A stretch of DNA of 34,972 bases from Thermoleophilia bacterium (GTDB taxonomy: Bacteria; Actinomycetota; Thermoleophilia; BMS3ABIN01): assembly GCA_030650885.1 (NCBI GenBank), contig JAUSDE010000132.1:1-34972 (forward strand), in the 5' to 3' direction. Both the position numbers and the translations under genes were made by a program. This document shows positions 17,213 to 26,848 of this stretch, piece by piece. The notes beneath the pieces were generated by a model. That model was given only the letters and a program-made list of their open reading frames with translations, ran no database searches and was not told the origin of the DNA. Position 1 is the stretch's first letter, and the number at the start of each line of letters is the position of its first letter.

Positions 17213-19922
17213 TCTTTACCTCATTCCCGGAATCGGCCTGCCCCACGGGGCCGCCGTTTCCGACAGTATTTTTTTTCACGCGCCTGATCATCTGCTCAGC
17301 GGCCCGCATCTCGGATTCCCTGCCATCCACCTTGCCCTCGAGTTTCAGCAGCTTCACCCGTGTCAGCACTTCTCCCACTTCCGGCGACTCCTCGAGTCCC
17401 AGCTCCAGCAGGTCCTTGCCGCTGATGCCAAGTGAAGTATAGCGGAGCTCCCTGAGGAATAGTTCGACGGCGTCACGGGCGCTGCCTTCGCCAGCCTCAG
17501 CCCAGGCGAGCAGCAGCCCTTCCGCGGGCAGCCTCGCCAGCAGATCATAGAGTTCCGGCCTGCCCAGGCTGGCGCCAGCCATGCGCTCCAGCACCTTGCG
17601 GGCGAGCACGACACCGCCGGCGATCACCGTGGCGTCGGAGTTGCGCAGCTTGAGCCGCTCAGTCCACCCGGCGAGCTGCTCCGGTTCCAGACGGCGGGCC
17701 ATACATACAAGCCGCAGCCGCCAGAGGCGGATCTCCTCACGCATGTGAAGTTCTTTGACAGCGAGGTCGGCCTGTGCCACAAGCTCCGCAGTCTCCGCGT
17801 CGGCAGCCAGCGATGGATGTATCGACGGCGCGATGCCCAGCTCGCCGATCCTCTGGATGGTATGCCCCACTTCGGGCTCCGACAGCAGCCAGATCAGCTC
17901 ATCGCGCAACCTGGCAGAGGAAAGGTCACCTACAAGATTCATCTCGACGCAGCCGCGCGCAAGGCCGAGCGTATGCGAGTTCATGCGGAAGCCCAGCCGG
18001 TTCTCATAACGGATAGCCCGGAAAATACGCGTGGGGTCCTCGATGAAACTCAGATTATGCAGCACCCGGATGACCCGGTTCTCGATATCGCGCAGGCCGC
18101 CGAAGAAATCGAGCAGCCGCCCGAAGTCGTGGGCCGTGAGGGACACCGCCATTGCGTTGATGGTGAAATCGCGCCTGTAAAGATCGTGTTTTATGGAAGA
18201 GTGCTCCACGGTCGGGAGCGCAGCCGGGTAATCGTAGAACTCGGTGCGGGTCGTAGCGATGTCCACCCTGATCTCGGGCTGCACCTGGTCCAGCACGACT
18301 ACTGCCGTGTTGAATTTCTGGTGCGCCCTGACGCGGCCGCCCAGTTCCTTTGCCAGATGCTCGGCGAAATCGATGCCGTCGCCCTCGACGGCTATGTCGA
18401 TGTCATAGTTGGGCTGGCGCAGGATCATGTCACGGACAAAACCGCCCACCAGGTAGACGCCGCGATAGTCGGTGCTGAGTTTCTGCACCGCTTCGAACAC
18501 GGGAGCGACGTTGGGTATCTCCGCGAGCTGGCCGCGGAAGTCCGCCTCTCGCAGGACCGTTTCGCCGATGCCCGATTCCACCTCGCTACCGTGGAGGGTC
18601 CTGAGCACATCGGAGCGTGTGACGATACCCGTCACCTGGTCGACCGGAACCTCGCGCATACCCTCGTGGCCTGGCGGCACCACTGGCAGGCGGCCGACGG
18701 CGCTCTCGGCCATCAGGCGGCGCAGCTCGTGCACGGTAGTGTTCTCCGAGACGGTCCTGACGCCACGTGACATGATGCCTTTCACCGGCGCGTGCTTGAG
18801 TTTGTGGCCCACAGCCTTGTCCAGGTCCTTGCGCGAGACGATACCGGCCAGCATCTCATTGTCTCTTACACAGACGCCGCTGTGTCCGTAGCGCTGGCAG
18901 ATCAGCAGAGCCTCGCCGATAGTCGTATGGGCTTCAACGAAATACACCGGGTGTGACATGATGTCGCGCGCCCGCAGGGGCTCCTCGAGCACGCCGGGCA
19001 GGCTGTCGACGAGCAGCTGGTGCGTCTCATCGAGACTCCTGCCCTTGACGATGGCCGACGACGCCTGGCTATGGCCGCCGCCGCCGATGGGCGCCAGCGC
19101 CTTTGCCACGTCCAGGAGCCGGCTCTTGCTGCGCCCGACGACAAAGATCCGATCCTCCATCTCTACCATGATGATCAGCGCCTGGCAGTCGGTGACGTCC
19201 ATGATCTTGTGAGCGACAACGCTCAGGCCTTCAACATAGCGGGGGCTGTGCAATGAGGCCAGGAAGACTTCCACGTCGCCGATAGTCGTCTGCTCCAGCA
19301 CGTCGATCAGCTGCAGCATCAGCTCTCGCTGATCGTCGCTGAGCGGGTTGTGAAGATATTTGCCGATCAGGCCCTGGCTTGCACCCAGCCGCATGCAAAG
19401 GGCGAGCGCCTCGGCGTCCCTCGGCGTGGTCGTTGGAAAAGTCAGCGAGCCGGTATCCTCGTGGATGCCGAGGGCGAAGATCGTCGCCTCCAGCGGCGAG
19501 ACCTCCAGATGCCGGTCGTGGATGATCTTCAGCATAGTGGTGACCAGGGAACCGTCCCGGGAGAGCACGTAATTCTCGTCGGCGACGAATACCGGTTTCT
19601 CCGATGGCGAACCCAGCCTGTGGTGGTCGAAGACTATGACCTCGACCTCAGGCGACGGACAGACAGGTTCGAACTCGCCCAACCTTCCACAATGGATGGT
19701 GTCGACGATGATCAGCCGTCGCACTTTCCCGAAATCCACCATGGAGACATCGACGGTATCGATCTCGTCGGCGTGCAGGTTATAGAACTCACGGACGTTG
19801 CGGTTGAGCGATCCGGGGAAGCAGATCTTGGCCTCGGGATAAAGCTTCGCGGCCGCCACCGATGCGGCAAAGCCGTCGAAGTCGGTGTTGGCGTGCGTGA
19901 CTATGACTTCCGGAATATTCAT
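17205..19922 (-). CDS. CCA/A-adding tRNA nucleotidyltransferase-type protein with N-terminal DHH/DHHA1 and tandem CBS domains
   Basis: DHH-type motifs THANTDFDGFAAS and VIVFDHHRLG, GGGGHSQASSA (DHHA1), two CBS repeats, then YLVGGFVRDMILRQPNYDIDIAVEG and RRDFTINAMAVSL (class II NTase). Confidence 0.9.
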   Translation of the reverse strand: MNIPEVIVTHANTDFDGFAASVAAAKLYPEAKICFPGSLNRNVREFYNLHADEIDTVDVSMVDFGKVRRLIIVDTIHCGRLGEFEPVCPSPEVEVIVFDHHRLGSPSEKPVFVADENYVLSRDGSLVTTMLKIIHDRHLEVSPLEATIFALGIHEDTGSLTFPTTTPRDAEALALCMRLGASQGLIGKYLHNPLSDDQRELMLQLIDVLEQTTIGDVEVFLASLHSPRYVEGLSVVAHKIMDVTDCQALIIMVEMEDRIFVVGRSKSRLLDVAKALAPIGGGGHSQASSAIVKGRSLDETHQLLVDSLPGVLEEPLRARDIMSHPVYFVEAHTTIGEALLICQRYGHSGVCVRDNEMLAGIVSRKDLDKAVGHKLKHAPVKGIMSRGVRTVSENTTVHELRRLMAESAVGRLPVVPPGHEGMREVPVDQVTGIVTRSDVLRTLHGSEVESGIGETVLREADFRGQLAEIPNVAPVFEAVQKLSTDYRGVYLVGGFVRDMILRQPNYDIDIAVEGDGIDFAEHLAKELGGRVRAHQKFNTAVVVLDQVQPEIRVDIATTRTEFYDYPAALPTVEHSSIKHDLYRRDFTINAMAVSLTAHDFGRLLDFFGGLRDIENRVIRVLHNLSFIEDPTRIFRAIRYENRLGFRMNSHTLGLARGCVEMNLVGDLSSARLRDELIWLLSEPEVGHTIQRIGELGIAPSIHPSLAADAETAELVAQADLAVKELHMREEIRLWRLRLVCMARRLEPEQLAGWTERLKLRNSDATVIAGGVVLARKVLERMAGASLGRPELYDLLARLPAEGLLLAWAEAGEGSARDAVELFLRELRYTSLGISGKDLLELGLEESPEVGEVLTRVKLLKLEGKVDGRESEMRAAEQMIRRVKKNTVGNGGPVGQADSGNEVKSE

Positions 19923-20026
19923 TGGAAGCGATGATCAACTTTCATAGGGGAGTTGCCAGAGTTCGCAAACCTGCTCAGTGATGCTGTCCCCAGTTATTTA
20001 TAGAATTAACCAGCCTTCCACGGATT

Positions 20027-21073
20027 CTACGCGAAGAATGTCTGCGCCAGATCCCAGAACTCCTGCCGCACCACCTTACGCTCACCAACGGCCACTTCCA
20101 GCGGTACGGCTACTATCGCGTCACCCTGCAGCGCCGCCATCAGGCCGAACTCCTCGCCCTGCACCATCTCCGCGGCCTTGGCTCCGTAGCGCGTCGCCAG
20201 TATGCGGTCATGAGCGGTCGGCGTGCCCCCGCGCTGGATATGCCCCAGCACGGTCGCCCGGGTCTCGAAGCCGGTACGCCGCTCGATCTCCTTGGCCAGG
20301 ATGTTGGCGACTCCGCCCAGTTTCACGTTGCCGAAGGCATCGACCTCGTCGGACTGGGTCACCATCTGCTCTTCGCCTTCCTTGGTGACCAGCTTGGCGC
20401 CCTCACTCACGGCGACGATGCTGAAGCTCTTGTCGCCCGACTGGCGGCGGCGGATGATGTCGCAGGTCTCTTCCACGGAAACATCGTACTCGGGAATCAG
20501 GATGACATCCGCTCCGCCGGCGATACCAGCCATGACCGTGATCCAGCCGGTGTGCCGGCCCATGATCTCCACAACGATGACACGGTCATGGGATTCGGCG
20601 GTAGTATGCAGCCTGTCGATGTTCTCGGTCGCGATCTGCACGGCGGTGTCGAAACCGAATGTGTAGTCGGTGCCGGACAGGTCGTTGTCGATGGTCTTGG
20701 GAACTCCCACCATGTTGAGCGCGTATTTGCCATTGAGCTGATTGGCCACGCCCAGGGTATCGTCGCCGCCGATGGCGATCGTCGCCCAGATCTCGTTCTG
20801 CCTCATGTTATCCACCAGCAGTTCGACGCCGCCCTCGGTCTTCATCGGGTTAGTACGCGATGTCCCCAGGATGGTTCCGCCGCGATGCAGGATGCCGGAG
20901 ATCGCTTTGAGGTCGAGTTTCATATAGTCGTTTTCCATAAGGCCCCGCCAGCCGCCGCGCACACCGACCATCTCATAGCCGGCACGGGTAAGCTTCAAAG
21001 TAGCTGCGCGAATGACCGCGTTAAGCCCCGGGCAGTCACCGCCACCTGTGAGGATCGCAACCTTTTTTGCCAT
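20027..21073 (-). CDS. Phosphofructokinase (paralog 2), motif pattern of a PPi-dependent enzyme
   Basis: ILTGGGDCPGLNAVIRA, IGGDDTLGVA, VGVPKTIDNDL, EIMGRHTGWI, LGHIQRGGTPTAHD. Confidence 0.92.
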   Translation of the reverse strand: MAKKVAILTGGGDCPGLNAVIRAATLKLTRAGYEMVGVRGGWRGLMENDYMKLDLKAISGILHRGGTILGTSRTNPMKTEGGVELLVDNMRQNEIWATIAIGGDDTLGVANQLNGKYALNMVGVPKTIDNDLSGTDYTFGFDTAVQIATENIDRLHTTAESHDRVIVVEIMGRHTGWITVMAGIAGGADVILIPEYDVSVEETCDIIRRRQSGDKSFSIVAVSEGAKLVTKEGEEQMVTQSDEVDAFGNVKLGGVANILAKEIERRTGFETRATVLGHIQRGGTPTAHDRILATRYGAKAAEMVQGEEFGLMAALQGDAIVAVPLEVAVGERKVVRQEFWDLAQTFFA

Positions 21074-21195
21074 CAGAAAACCTCCATTTTGCCGTAGTTT
21101 GAACTGCGTGAGATCTGTTCCGCCATTGCGGAACCAACCATAATTTTACAAGGGGAATAATATCTTTTGCGGGGAAGGAACGAAACCCGCGCTAG

Positions 21196-21384
21196 CTAAC
21201 AGAGAGTCAGCTGCTCCGCCGTCAGGTCGTTGCGCGCGGCGATGACCGCCCGGTCGAAGGTCTTGAGGCAGTTCTCGCAGATGAAACTCTGCCGTTTTTC
21301 CGACCATGATACCGTGGCCTTTTTGTGGCAGCAATGGCATGGATAGCGAGCCGAGGTTCGATATTTTTCCGTGGAATCAGTCAT
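21196..21384 (-). CDS. Small zinc-ribbon-like protein
   Basis: 62-aa ORF MTDSTEKYRTSARYPCHCCHKKATVSWSEKRQSFICENCLKTFDRAVIAARNDLTAEQLTLC with CxxC...CxxC. Confidence 0.5.
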   Translation of the reverse strand: MTDSTEKYRTSARYPCHCCHKKATVSWSEKRQSFICENCLKTFDRAVIAARNDLTAEQLTLC

Positions 21385-21609
21385 GGTGACTATTATATAT
21401 TCCCTGACTGGCGGTTATTACCTGCCAGGATCGGCTCTCGGCGGACAGCAGCCTCATATATCATCTATGCCCGTAAAGCCGCTGCTGAAGCGGGTTTTCT
21501 GCCTGCCTCAGAATCCCATTTTGTTAATCCTTAGTATTTTTGTCAGGTTTTATAAGGATAACTTATGTATCCATCCACACTATCGAATAACCTAGATGGC
21601 GCCAACCTA

Positions 21610-21637
21610 TTGCAATGTATGCATATGTGCGTACAAT
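21610..21637 (+). promoter_or_regulatory. Candidate promoter for the ncRNA
   Basis: TTGCAA (21610-21615), 16-nt spacer, TACAAT (21632-21637). Confidence 0.6.
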
Positions 21638-21644
21638 GGTTCTA

Positions 21645-21878
21645 TTAGAGCCTCACTGAAGGGTAAAGGTGACCTTCCCTGAGGTCGATTCATTTAATGA
21701 GACAGCAGACAGCCGCGAGCTGTTTTCTGTTTCCTGATTTGCTCGTGCGGGTAAGAGAGACCAGCTCAGATCGACAGCCATGTGCCGTAAAATGTCTTCG
21801 TCTGTGAATCCCGCCCTCCACAGGTGGACGTGCGAGCAAATGTTTTTAGAGCCGCCCGGAAGGGCGGCTCTTTTCTTT
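21645..21878 (+). ncRNA. Candidate stand-alone structured small RNA
   Basis: Promoter upstream, no coding ORF, three self-complementary hairpins (one closed by a perfect 9-bp stem, 21737-21745 with 21833-21841), ending in an intrinsic terminator. Confidence 0.6.
21849..21878 (+). terminator. Rho-independent terminator
   Basis: GAGCCGCCC-GGAA-GGGCGGCTC followed by TTTTCTTT; the T-tract is on the plus side only. Confidence 0.85.
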
Positions 21879-21906
21879 GCCCATCTATATAGTTTTGGCC
21901 CTCAGC

Positions 21907-22086
21907 TTACTCCTCGAAGGCTATGATCTCGCGTCCCTTGTAAGTGCCGCAGACAGGACATACCCTGTGTGGCCTCTTGGGGCTGTGGCACTGAGGGCAG
22001 GTGTTGATCGTCGCAGCGGTCAGGCTGTCGTGAGCCCGGCGCTGGTCTCGTCTTGCTTTGGAAGTTTTTCTCTTGGGTACGGCCAT
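21907..22086 (-). CDS. rpmF: 50S ribosomal protein L32
   Basis: Translates as [59 protein letters not shown]. At 59 aa it falls below the ORF-track cutoff. Confidence 0.97.
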   Translation of the reverse strand: MAVPKRKTSKARRDQRRAHDSLTAATINTCPQCHSPKRPHRVCPVCGTYKGREIIAFEE

Positions 22087-22214
22087 TTGTGATTACCTCT
22101 TTCTTTTTACCAAGGAAACAGGATAGCGGAACCGGCCCTCAAAGTAAAACCTGGAGAACTGAAGGCCCGGCCCCGCGACAGGTAAACCGCAGCCCGACAT
22201 ATATATCCCCAGCG

Positions 22215-22751
22215 TTACTCCGGCTTCCAGTCTTTCAGCTTCTCCCATCGGAAATCAGCCGGCGGCTCGCAGCTGCATTCCACCAGGTTGCGGTTGCCTC
22301 CGCACAGATGACACAGCCCCTTGCAGTCGGACTGGCACAATATCTTGGGCGGCAGCAGTTCCGCCACGGCGTCATGCGCCCACCGTGAGAGGTTCAACAT
22401 GCCGCCTTCCTTGTACCAGAGAGTCGGCTCATCCTCTTCGCCTATTTCCTTGACAGGTGGCAGCTCGGCTTCAAAGAAATCCTCGACGGTCACGTCGAGA
22501 TCCAGAGCGGCCGGCTCCAGGCAGCGCCAGCAGGCGCCTTCCAGCCTGCAGAGGAAGGACATGTTCACGGTATAACCGCGCCCGACATCGATGGCCTTGA
22601 TAACCGCTGTCGCTACGTCCGGGACAAAAACATAGTCCTGCCCAGCCAGATGTAGCGGCGGCAGCCGGACTTCCATTTCAAATACCATGGGATCGCCCGG
22701 TTCGAGGGGAAGCGCCGACAGATCGAGGGAAGTCAGGGTATGGTCAGACAA
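22215..22751 (-). CDS. YceD/DUF177 family protein
   Basis: Immediately upstream of rpmF as usual; cysteine pattern GACWRCLEP, CQSDCKGLCHLCGGNRN. Confidence 0.9.
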   Translation of the reverse strand: MSDHTLTSLDLSALPLEPGDPMVFEMEVRLPPLHLAGQDYVFVPDVATAVIKAIDVGRGYTVNMSFLCRLEGACWRCLEPAALDLDVTVEDFFEAELPPVKEIGEEDEPTLWYKEGGMLNLSRWAHDAVAELLPPKILCQSDCKGLCHLCGGNRNLVECSCEPPADFRWEKLKDWKPE

Positions 22752-22820
22752 GAAAAAGCTCCAGTGAAACCGGCACTGCGGCAGGCGGGATTATTGGGAA
22801 GCCAAGAGCGGAGGAACGGT

Positions 22821-23360
22821 TCAGTCTTCCGTGCGGATCTCCTCAGCGCCCTCTTCGAGCTCGCTCTTGCCCTGCAGACGCTCGCGCCCGCGCTGCACCG
22901 CCGCCAGGAACTTGCCAAGGTTGGTCTCCAGTGTCTCAAGCACCTCGTCGGCGTAATCCTCGGCGCCCAGACGGATCTCACGCTCGCGCGCCCGCGCGTC
23001 TTCCATGATCGAGGCGGCGTTGCGCTCGGCCATCTTGACGACTTCCTGCTCGGATACCAGCCGCTCGGCCTGATCGTTGGCTTCCTTGACGATGCGGTCG
23101 CTCTCTGTCTTGGCCTCGGCGAGCATCTCCTGGCGCTCTTTGACTATCCAGCGCGCCTGCTTGATCTCTTCGGGGATGGTAGTCCGCATCTGATCGAGGA
23201 TGTCATAGATCTCCTCGCGGTCGATCATGACCTTGTCGGTCATCGGCATCGGCCGGGCGTTGTTCACGATCTCGTCGAGCTTGTCTATCAGTACCAGTAC
23301 GTCCACTTTTGCCTCCAGTGTTCCTGGTTTTTCGTTGTCGGCCACCTTGCGGCGCCACAC
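22821..23360 (-). CDS. Coiled-coil protein resembling ATP synthase subunit b/E-like family
   Basis: Long charged helix ARWIVKERQEMLAEAKTESDRIVKEANDQAERLVSEQEVVKMAERNAASIMEDARAREREI; no clear TM. Start may be downstream of the track start. Confidence 0.6.
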   Translation of the reverse strand: MWRRKVADNEKPGTLEAKVDVLVLIDKLDEIVNNARPMPMTDKVMIDREEIYDILDQMRTTIPEEIKQARWIVKERQEMLAEAKTESDRIVKEANDQAERLVSEQEVVKMAERNAASIMEDARAREREIRLGAEDYADEVLETLETNLGKFLAAVQRGRERLQGKSELEEGAEEIRTED

Positions 23361-23385
23361 CGCGCCTGCCGGCGCGCCCGGGCGC

Positions 23386-23883
23386 TTACTTCAATAACTC
23401 GGCAAAGCGCCTGGCCACAACCGCGGGCACCAGGTCATCCACCTTGCCGCCGAATCTTGCCACTTCTTTTACGCCGCTGGAACTCAAAAAGCTGTACTCC
23501 GGCGACGCCATCAAGTAAACAGTTTCTAGGTCCGGAGCCAGTTTCCTGTTCAATTGCGCCATCTGGAACTCGTATTCGAAATCACTGATGGCCCTGAGCC
23601 CCTTCACGAGCGCCTTCGCGCCCCACTTGTGGGCGAAATCCACCAGCAGTGTATCAAAAAGCACGACCTCGATATTACCAGCTTCCCCGGAAAGCGAATC
23701 TTCGAGGAAGGCAACCCGCTCGTCGGCGCTGAACATCGTGTCCTTGCGCGGCGACGAGGCCACGACGCCCACGATCACCCGCTCGAACAGTTCCGAGGCC
23801 CGCCGGATTATGTCCAGGTGCCCTTCGGTGACCGGGTCATAGGTCCCGGGGCAGACTGCGGTGGTGTTGGTGTGATCGGTCAT
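23386..23883 (-). CDS. coaD: Phosphopantetheine adenylyltransferase
   Basis: AVCPGTYDPVTEGHLDIIRRA, MFSADERV, MASPEYSFLSSSGVKEVARFGG. Confidence 0.97.
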   Translation of the reverse strand: MTDHTNTTAVCPGTYDPVTEGHLDIIRRASELFERVIVGVVASSPRKDTMFSADERVAFLEDSLSGEAGNIEVVLFDTLLVDFAHKWGAKALVKGLRAISDFEYEFQMAQLNRKLAPDLETVYLMASPEYSFLSSSGVKEVARFGGKVDDLVPAVVARRFAELLK

Positions 23884-24001
23884 CGTGATTCAGATGGAAC
23901 TCTATCAAATCTTACATTAGAAGGAATTGTCTGATGGAGGAATCAATGCTGAATGGTTCACCAGTCGCCGGGGAATCAATACAGGTTTTCCGCTGGCGGT
24001 C

Positions 24002-24616
24002 TCACTCGCCCGAATCAATTTCTTCCTTTCGGCGAGCCCCATCAATCCTTCGCTCCGACGACTTCCTTTTTTCCCCGCCGTCATCCGCCATGAATATTCG
24101 GACCCGTGTGTCCCCGTACACCTTGTCGGTAATCGGCTCGAACGGCAGGGTAACCTCTTCGCGGGAATCGCTCTCGACGATGACCCTCCCCCCGGCCGTT
24201 ATAACCTTCGGTAGCCACCGGCTCAGCTGAGGCTCGATAACGCGGTGCATTTTATAGGGGGGGTCTACGAAAATCAAATCATATCGCTCGCCTTTTTTTG
24301 CTGCCTGCTTCAGTATTTGAAGGTAATCGCGCCGCGTCATGCGCACGTTTTCCATCCTGAGTTTCGCGATGTTTTTTTGGATGACCGCCGCCGCGGCGAC
24401 ACCGCTGTCGGCCAACACAGCCGCCGCCGCGCCGCGGCTCAGCGCCTCGAGCCCCAGCGCCCCGCTGCCGGCAAAAAGGTCCAGGACGGTAAGGCCCGAG
24501 ACATCGCCCAGCATATTGAAGATGGCGCCGCGGACCTTATCCGCGGTCGGCCGCGTATGGCTGCCCTTCGGGGCCGCTATTATCGTGCCTTTGCATGTTC
24601 CGGCGATTATCCGCAT
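24002..24616 (-). CDS. rsmD: 16S rRNA (guanine(966)-N(2))-methyltransferase RsmD
   Basis: MRIIAGTCKGTIIAAPKG, TRPTADKVRGAIFNML, VLDLFAGSGALGLEALSRGA, DLIFVDPPY. Confidence 0.96.
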   Translation of the reverse strand: MRIIAGTCKGTIIAAPKGSHTRPTADKVRGAIFNMLGDVSGLTVLDLFAGSGALGLEALSRGAAAAVLADSGVAAAAVIQKNIAKLRMENVRMTRRDYLQILKQAAKKGERYDLIFVDPPYKMHRVIEPQLSRWLPKVITAGGRVIVESDSREEVTLPFEPITDKVYGDTRVRIFMADDGGEKRKSSERRIDGARRKEEIDSGE

Positions 24617-24691
24617 TTCCTTTGGGTCCTTTGGATGACGTTCTAAAACTACCGGATTCGCCAGGTTTAAGCTCCCCGGTCTCCCCAGGTG

Positions 24692-26848
24692 TCACGCCCG
24701 GCGCAACCACTCTATCGAATCGCCGAAGACCCGCTCGACCTCGTCTCTCAACAGCGCGTTCTCTGGCCGCTTCAACTCCGGATCGGTCTCAACCAGCTCA
24801 AACGCCTTCTCGCGTGCCAGTTTTAAAACCTCCTGGTCGCGGGCCAGCCGCGCCAGCCGCAGATCAGGCAGCCCGGACTGCCTGGCGCCGAACAGCTGGC
24901 CCTCGCCACGTATCTCCAGGTCGATGTCAGCCAGCGCAAAGCCGTCCGCTGTCGTAGTCATGGCGCTCAGGCGCTGCTCACCGGAATCCGTCTTCGGATC
25001 ACCAAACAACAGGCAGCAGGACTCATGTTCACCACGCCCGACCCGCCCTCGAAGCTGGTGCAGCTGCGCCAGGCCGAAACGGTCCGCTTCCTCCACCAGC
25101 ATCACCGTGGCGTTGGGTACGTCCACGCCGACCTCGATCACCGTCGTCGTCACGAGCACCTGGACCTCTCCGGCGGCGAATCGCCCCATAGTCTCCTGCT
25201 TGGCCCGGGACGGCATCTGCCCGTGCAGCACAGCGACGCGATAACCGGCGAACTCGCTCCCAGCCAGGCGTTCGGCTTCACTCTCAACGGCCTTCGCCTC
25301 CAGCGCCTCTGATTCTTCGATCAGCGGACAGACGACAAAACACTGCCTGCCGGCGTCAAGCTGCTCGCGGATAAAACCATAGGCGCCGGATCGCTTCACC
25401 TCGGGCACCAGCCAGGTCCGAATTCGCTGGCGCCCCGCAGGCAGTGAACTGATAGTGCTGACATCCAGATCGCCGTAAAGCGTCAATGCCAAGGTCCTCG
25501 GAATCGGCGTCGCAGTCATGTGCAACACATGCGGCGTGACTCCCTTCCTCGTCGCCTTGTCGGCCAGCTCGTCCCGCTGGCGTACTCCAAAACGGTGCTG
25601 TTCGTCGACTACCACCACCGCCAGTTGCCTGAAGGTGACGTCCTTCTGGATAAGGGCGTGTGTACCTACTGCTATATCTATCTCACCGGCAGCCAGAGCA
25701 TGAAGCAGCGCTTTCCGCTCGGCCGTTTTAAGCCGGCTGGACATGAAGGCGACGCGCACTCCGAGCGTCCCGAGCATCTGCTCCAGACTGTAATAATGTT
25801 GCTCGGCCAGCACCTCAGTTGGAGCCATCAGCGCCGCCTGCCGTCCATCCTCTACCGCCCTGAGCATCGCGTAGACAGCTACGACCGTCTTGCCAGAGCC
25901 AACGTCGCCCTGGAGCAGCCGCTGCATGGGCGCCTCGCCCCTGAGGTCGGTGGAGATCTCCTCACAGACACGGAACTGGTCATCGGTCAGCTTGAACGGC
26001 AACGAACGGACAAAGTCCTTTGTCAGCCCGCCCACCTCGCGCAGCGCCATGCCCTGCCGCTTCTTCCTGAATCGCTGGCGGTGACTGAGCAGTCCTACCT
26101 GCATCAGATAGAGCTCCTCGAATATGAGTCGCCCCTCTGCGGTTCTGAAATCCTGTGCAGATCGCGGAAAATGCATGGCGGTAATTGCGTCCGGGCGCAA
26201 TGGCAACATCAGCTCCGCCCTGAGTGCGGACGGCAACGGATCAGCCAGCCGCGCAGCCAGCGGGCGAACCCGGCCCAGCCAGCCGCGCAGGCGTTTCACC
26301 GATATTTTCTCCGTGGTGGGGTATATGGGAACAAAGCCCGTTGTATGCAGCCCTGCGACAGGAGTCAGCCCGCCTGCATCACGCGGTACTGCGCCTCCCT
26401 GCAGCCCTTCGGATGCATCCGGCCCCGAACCCCGCTTCGCCAGAACTTCATGACTTCGAACCTTATATATGCTGCCGCCGGCTCCCTCGTAAGTGCCGCG
26501 CAAAAGCAGTTCGTCACCAGCCGTCAGCTGGCCGGCCAGATAATCCTGGTTATACCAGACGGCCTCCATGTAGCCGGTCTCATCCTTGACCATCGCCTTG
26601 ACCAGGCGCAGGCTGCGCCGCCTGGTACGCTGCAGGGCTACCTTCTGCACCATGCAGCGCACAGTCGCCTCCTCCCCCAGTTTCAGCTCGCCGATCTGCT
26701 TCTGGCTGGTAAAATCCTCATGCCGGGAGGGAAAGTGGAAGATCAGATCGCCAAGGGTCTCGATGCCGATTTTTTTAGCGGCCGCGGCCAGCGTCGGCCC
26801 GACACCCGGCAGCGTGGCAAGTGGCTCGTCCAGCTCTGGAGGGTTCAT
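24692..26848 (-). CDS. recG: ATP-dependent DNA helicase RecG
   Basis: LLQGDVGSGKTVVAVYAML, VVDEQHRFGVRQR, HMTATPIPRTLAL, QLHQLRGRVGRGEHESCCLL. Likely start ATG 26848 (MNPPELDEPLATLPGVGP). Confidence 0.97.
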   Translation of the reverse strand: MNPPELDEPLATLPGVGPTLAAAAKKIGIETLGDLIFHFPSRHEDFTSQKQIGELKLGEEATVRCMVQKVALQRTRRRSLRLVKAMVKDETGYMEAVWYNQDYLAGQLTAGDELLLRGTYEGAGGSIYKVRSHEVLAKRGSGPDASEGLQGGAVPRDAGGLTPVAGLHTTGFVPIYPTTEKISVKRLRGWLGRVRPLAARLADPLPSALRAELMLPLRPDAITAMHFPRSAQDFRTAEGRLIFEELYLMQVGLLSHRQRFRKKRQGMALREVGGLTKDFVRSLPFKLTDDQFRVCEEISTDLRGEAPMQRLLQGDVGSGKTVVAVYAMLRAVEDGRQAALMAPTEVLAEQHYYSLEQMLGTLGVRVAFMSSRLKTAERKALLHALAAGEIDIAVGTHALIQKDVTFRQLAVVVVDEQHRFGVRQRDELADKATRKGVTPHVLHMTATPIPRTLALTLYGDLDVSTISSLPAGRQRIRTWLVPEVKRSGAYGFIREQLDAGRQCFVVCPLIEESEALEAKAVESEAERLAGSEFAGYRVAVLHGQMPSRAKQETMGRFAAGEVQVLVTTTVIEVGVDVPNATVMLVEEADRFGLAQLHQLRGRVGRGEHESCCLLFGDPKTDSGEQRLSAMTTTADGFALADIDLEIRGEGQLFGARQSGLPDLRLARLARDQEVLKLAREKAFELVETDPELKRPENALLRDEVERVFGDSIEWLRRA

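Noticed and set aside
17745-18770. 341-aa plus-strand ORF
   Set aside because: Antisense to the DHH/CBS/NTase gene; no recognisable domain.
19660-19675. GGTTCGAA tRNA T-loop-like string
   Set aside because: Inside the coding sequence of the DHH/CBS/NTase gene with no cloverleaf around it.
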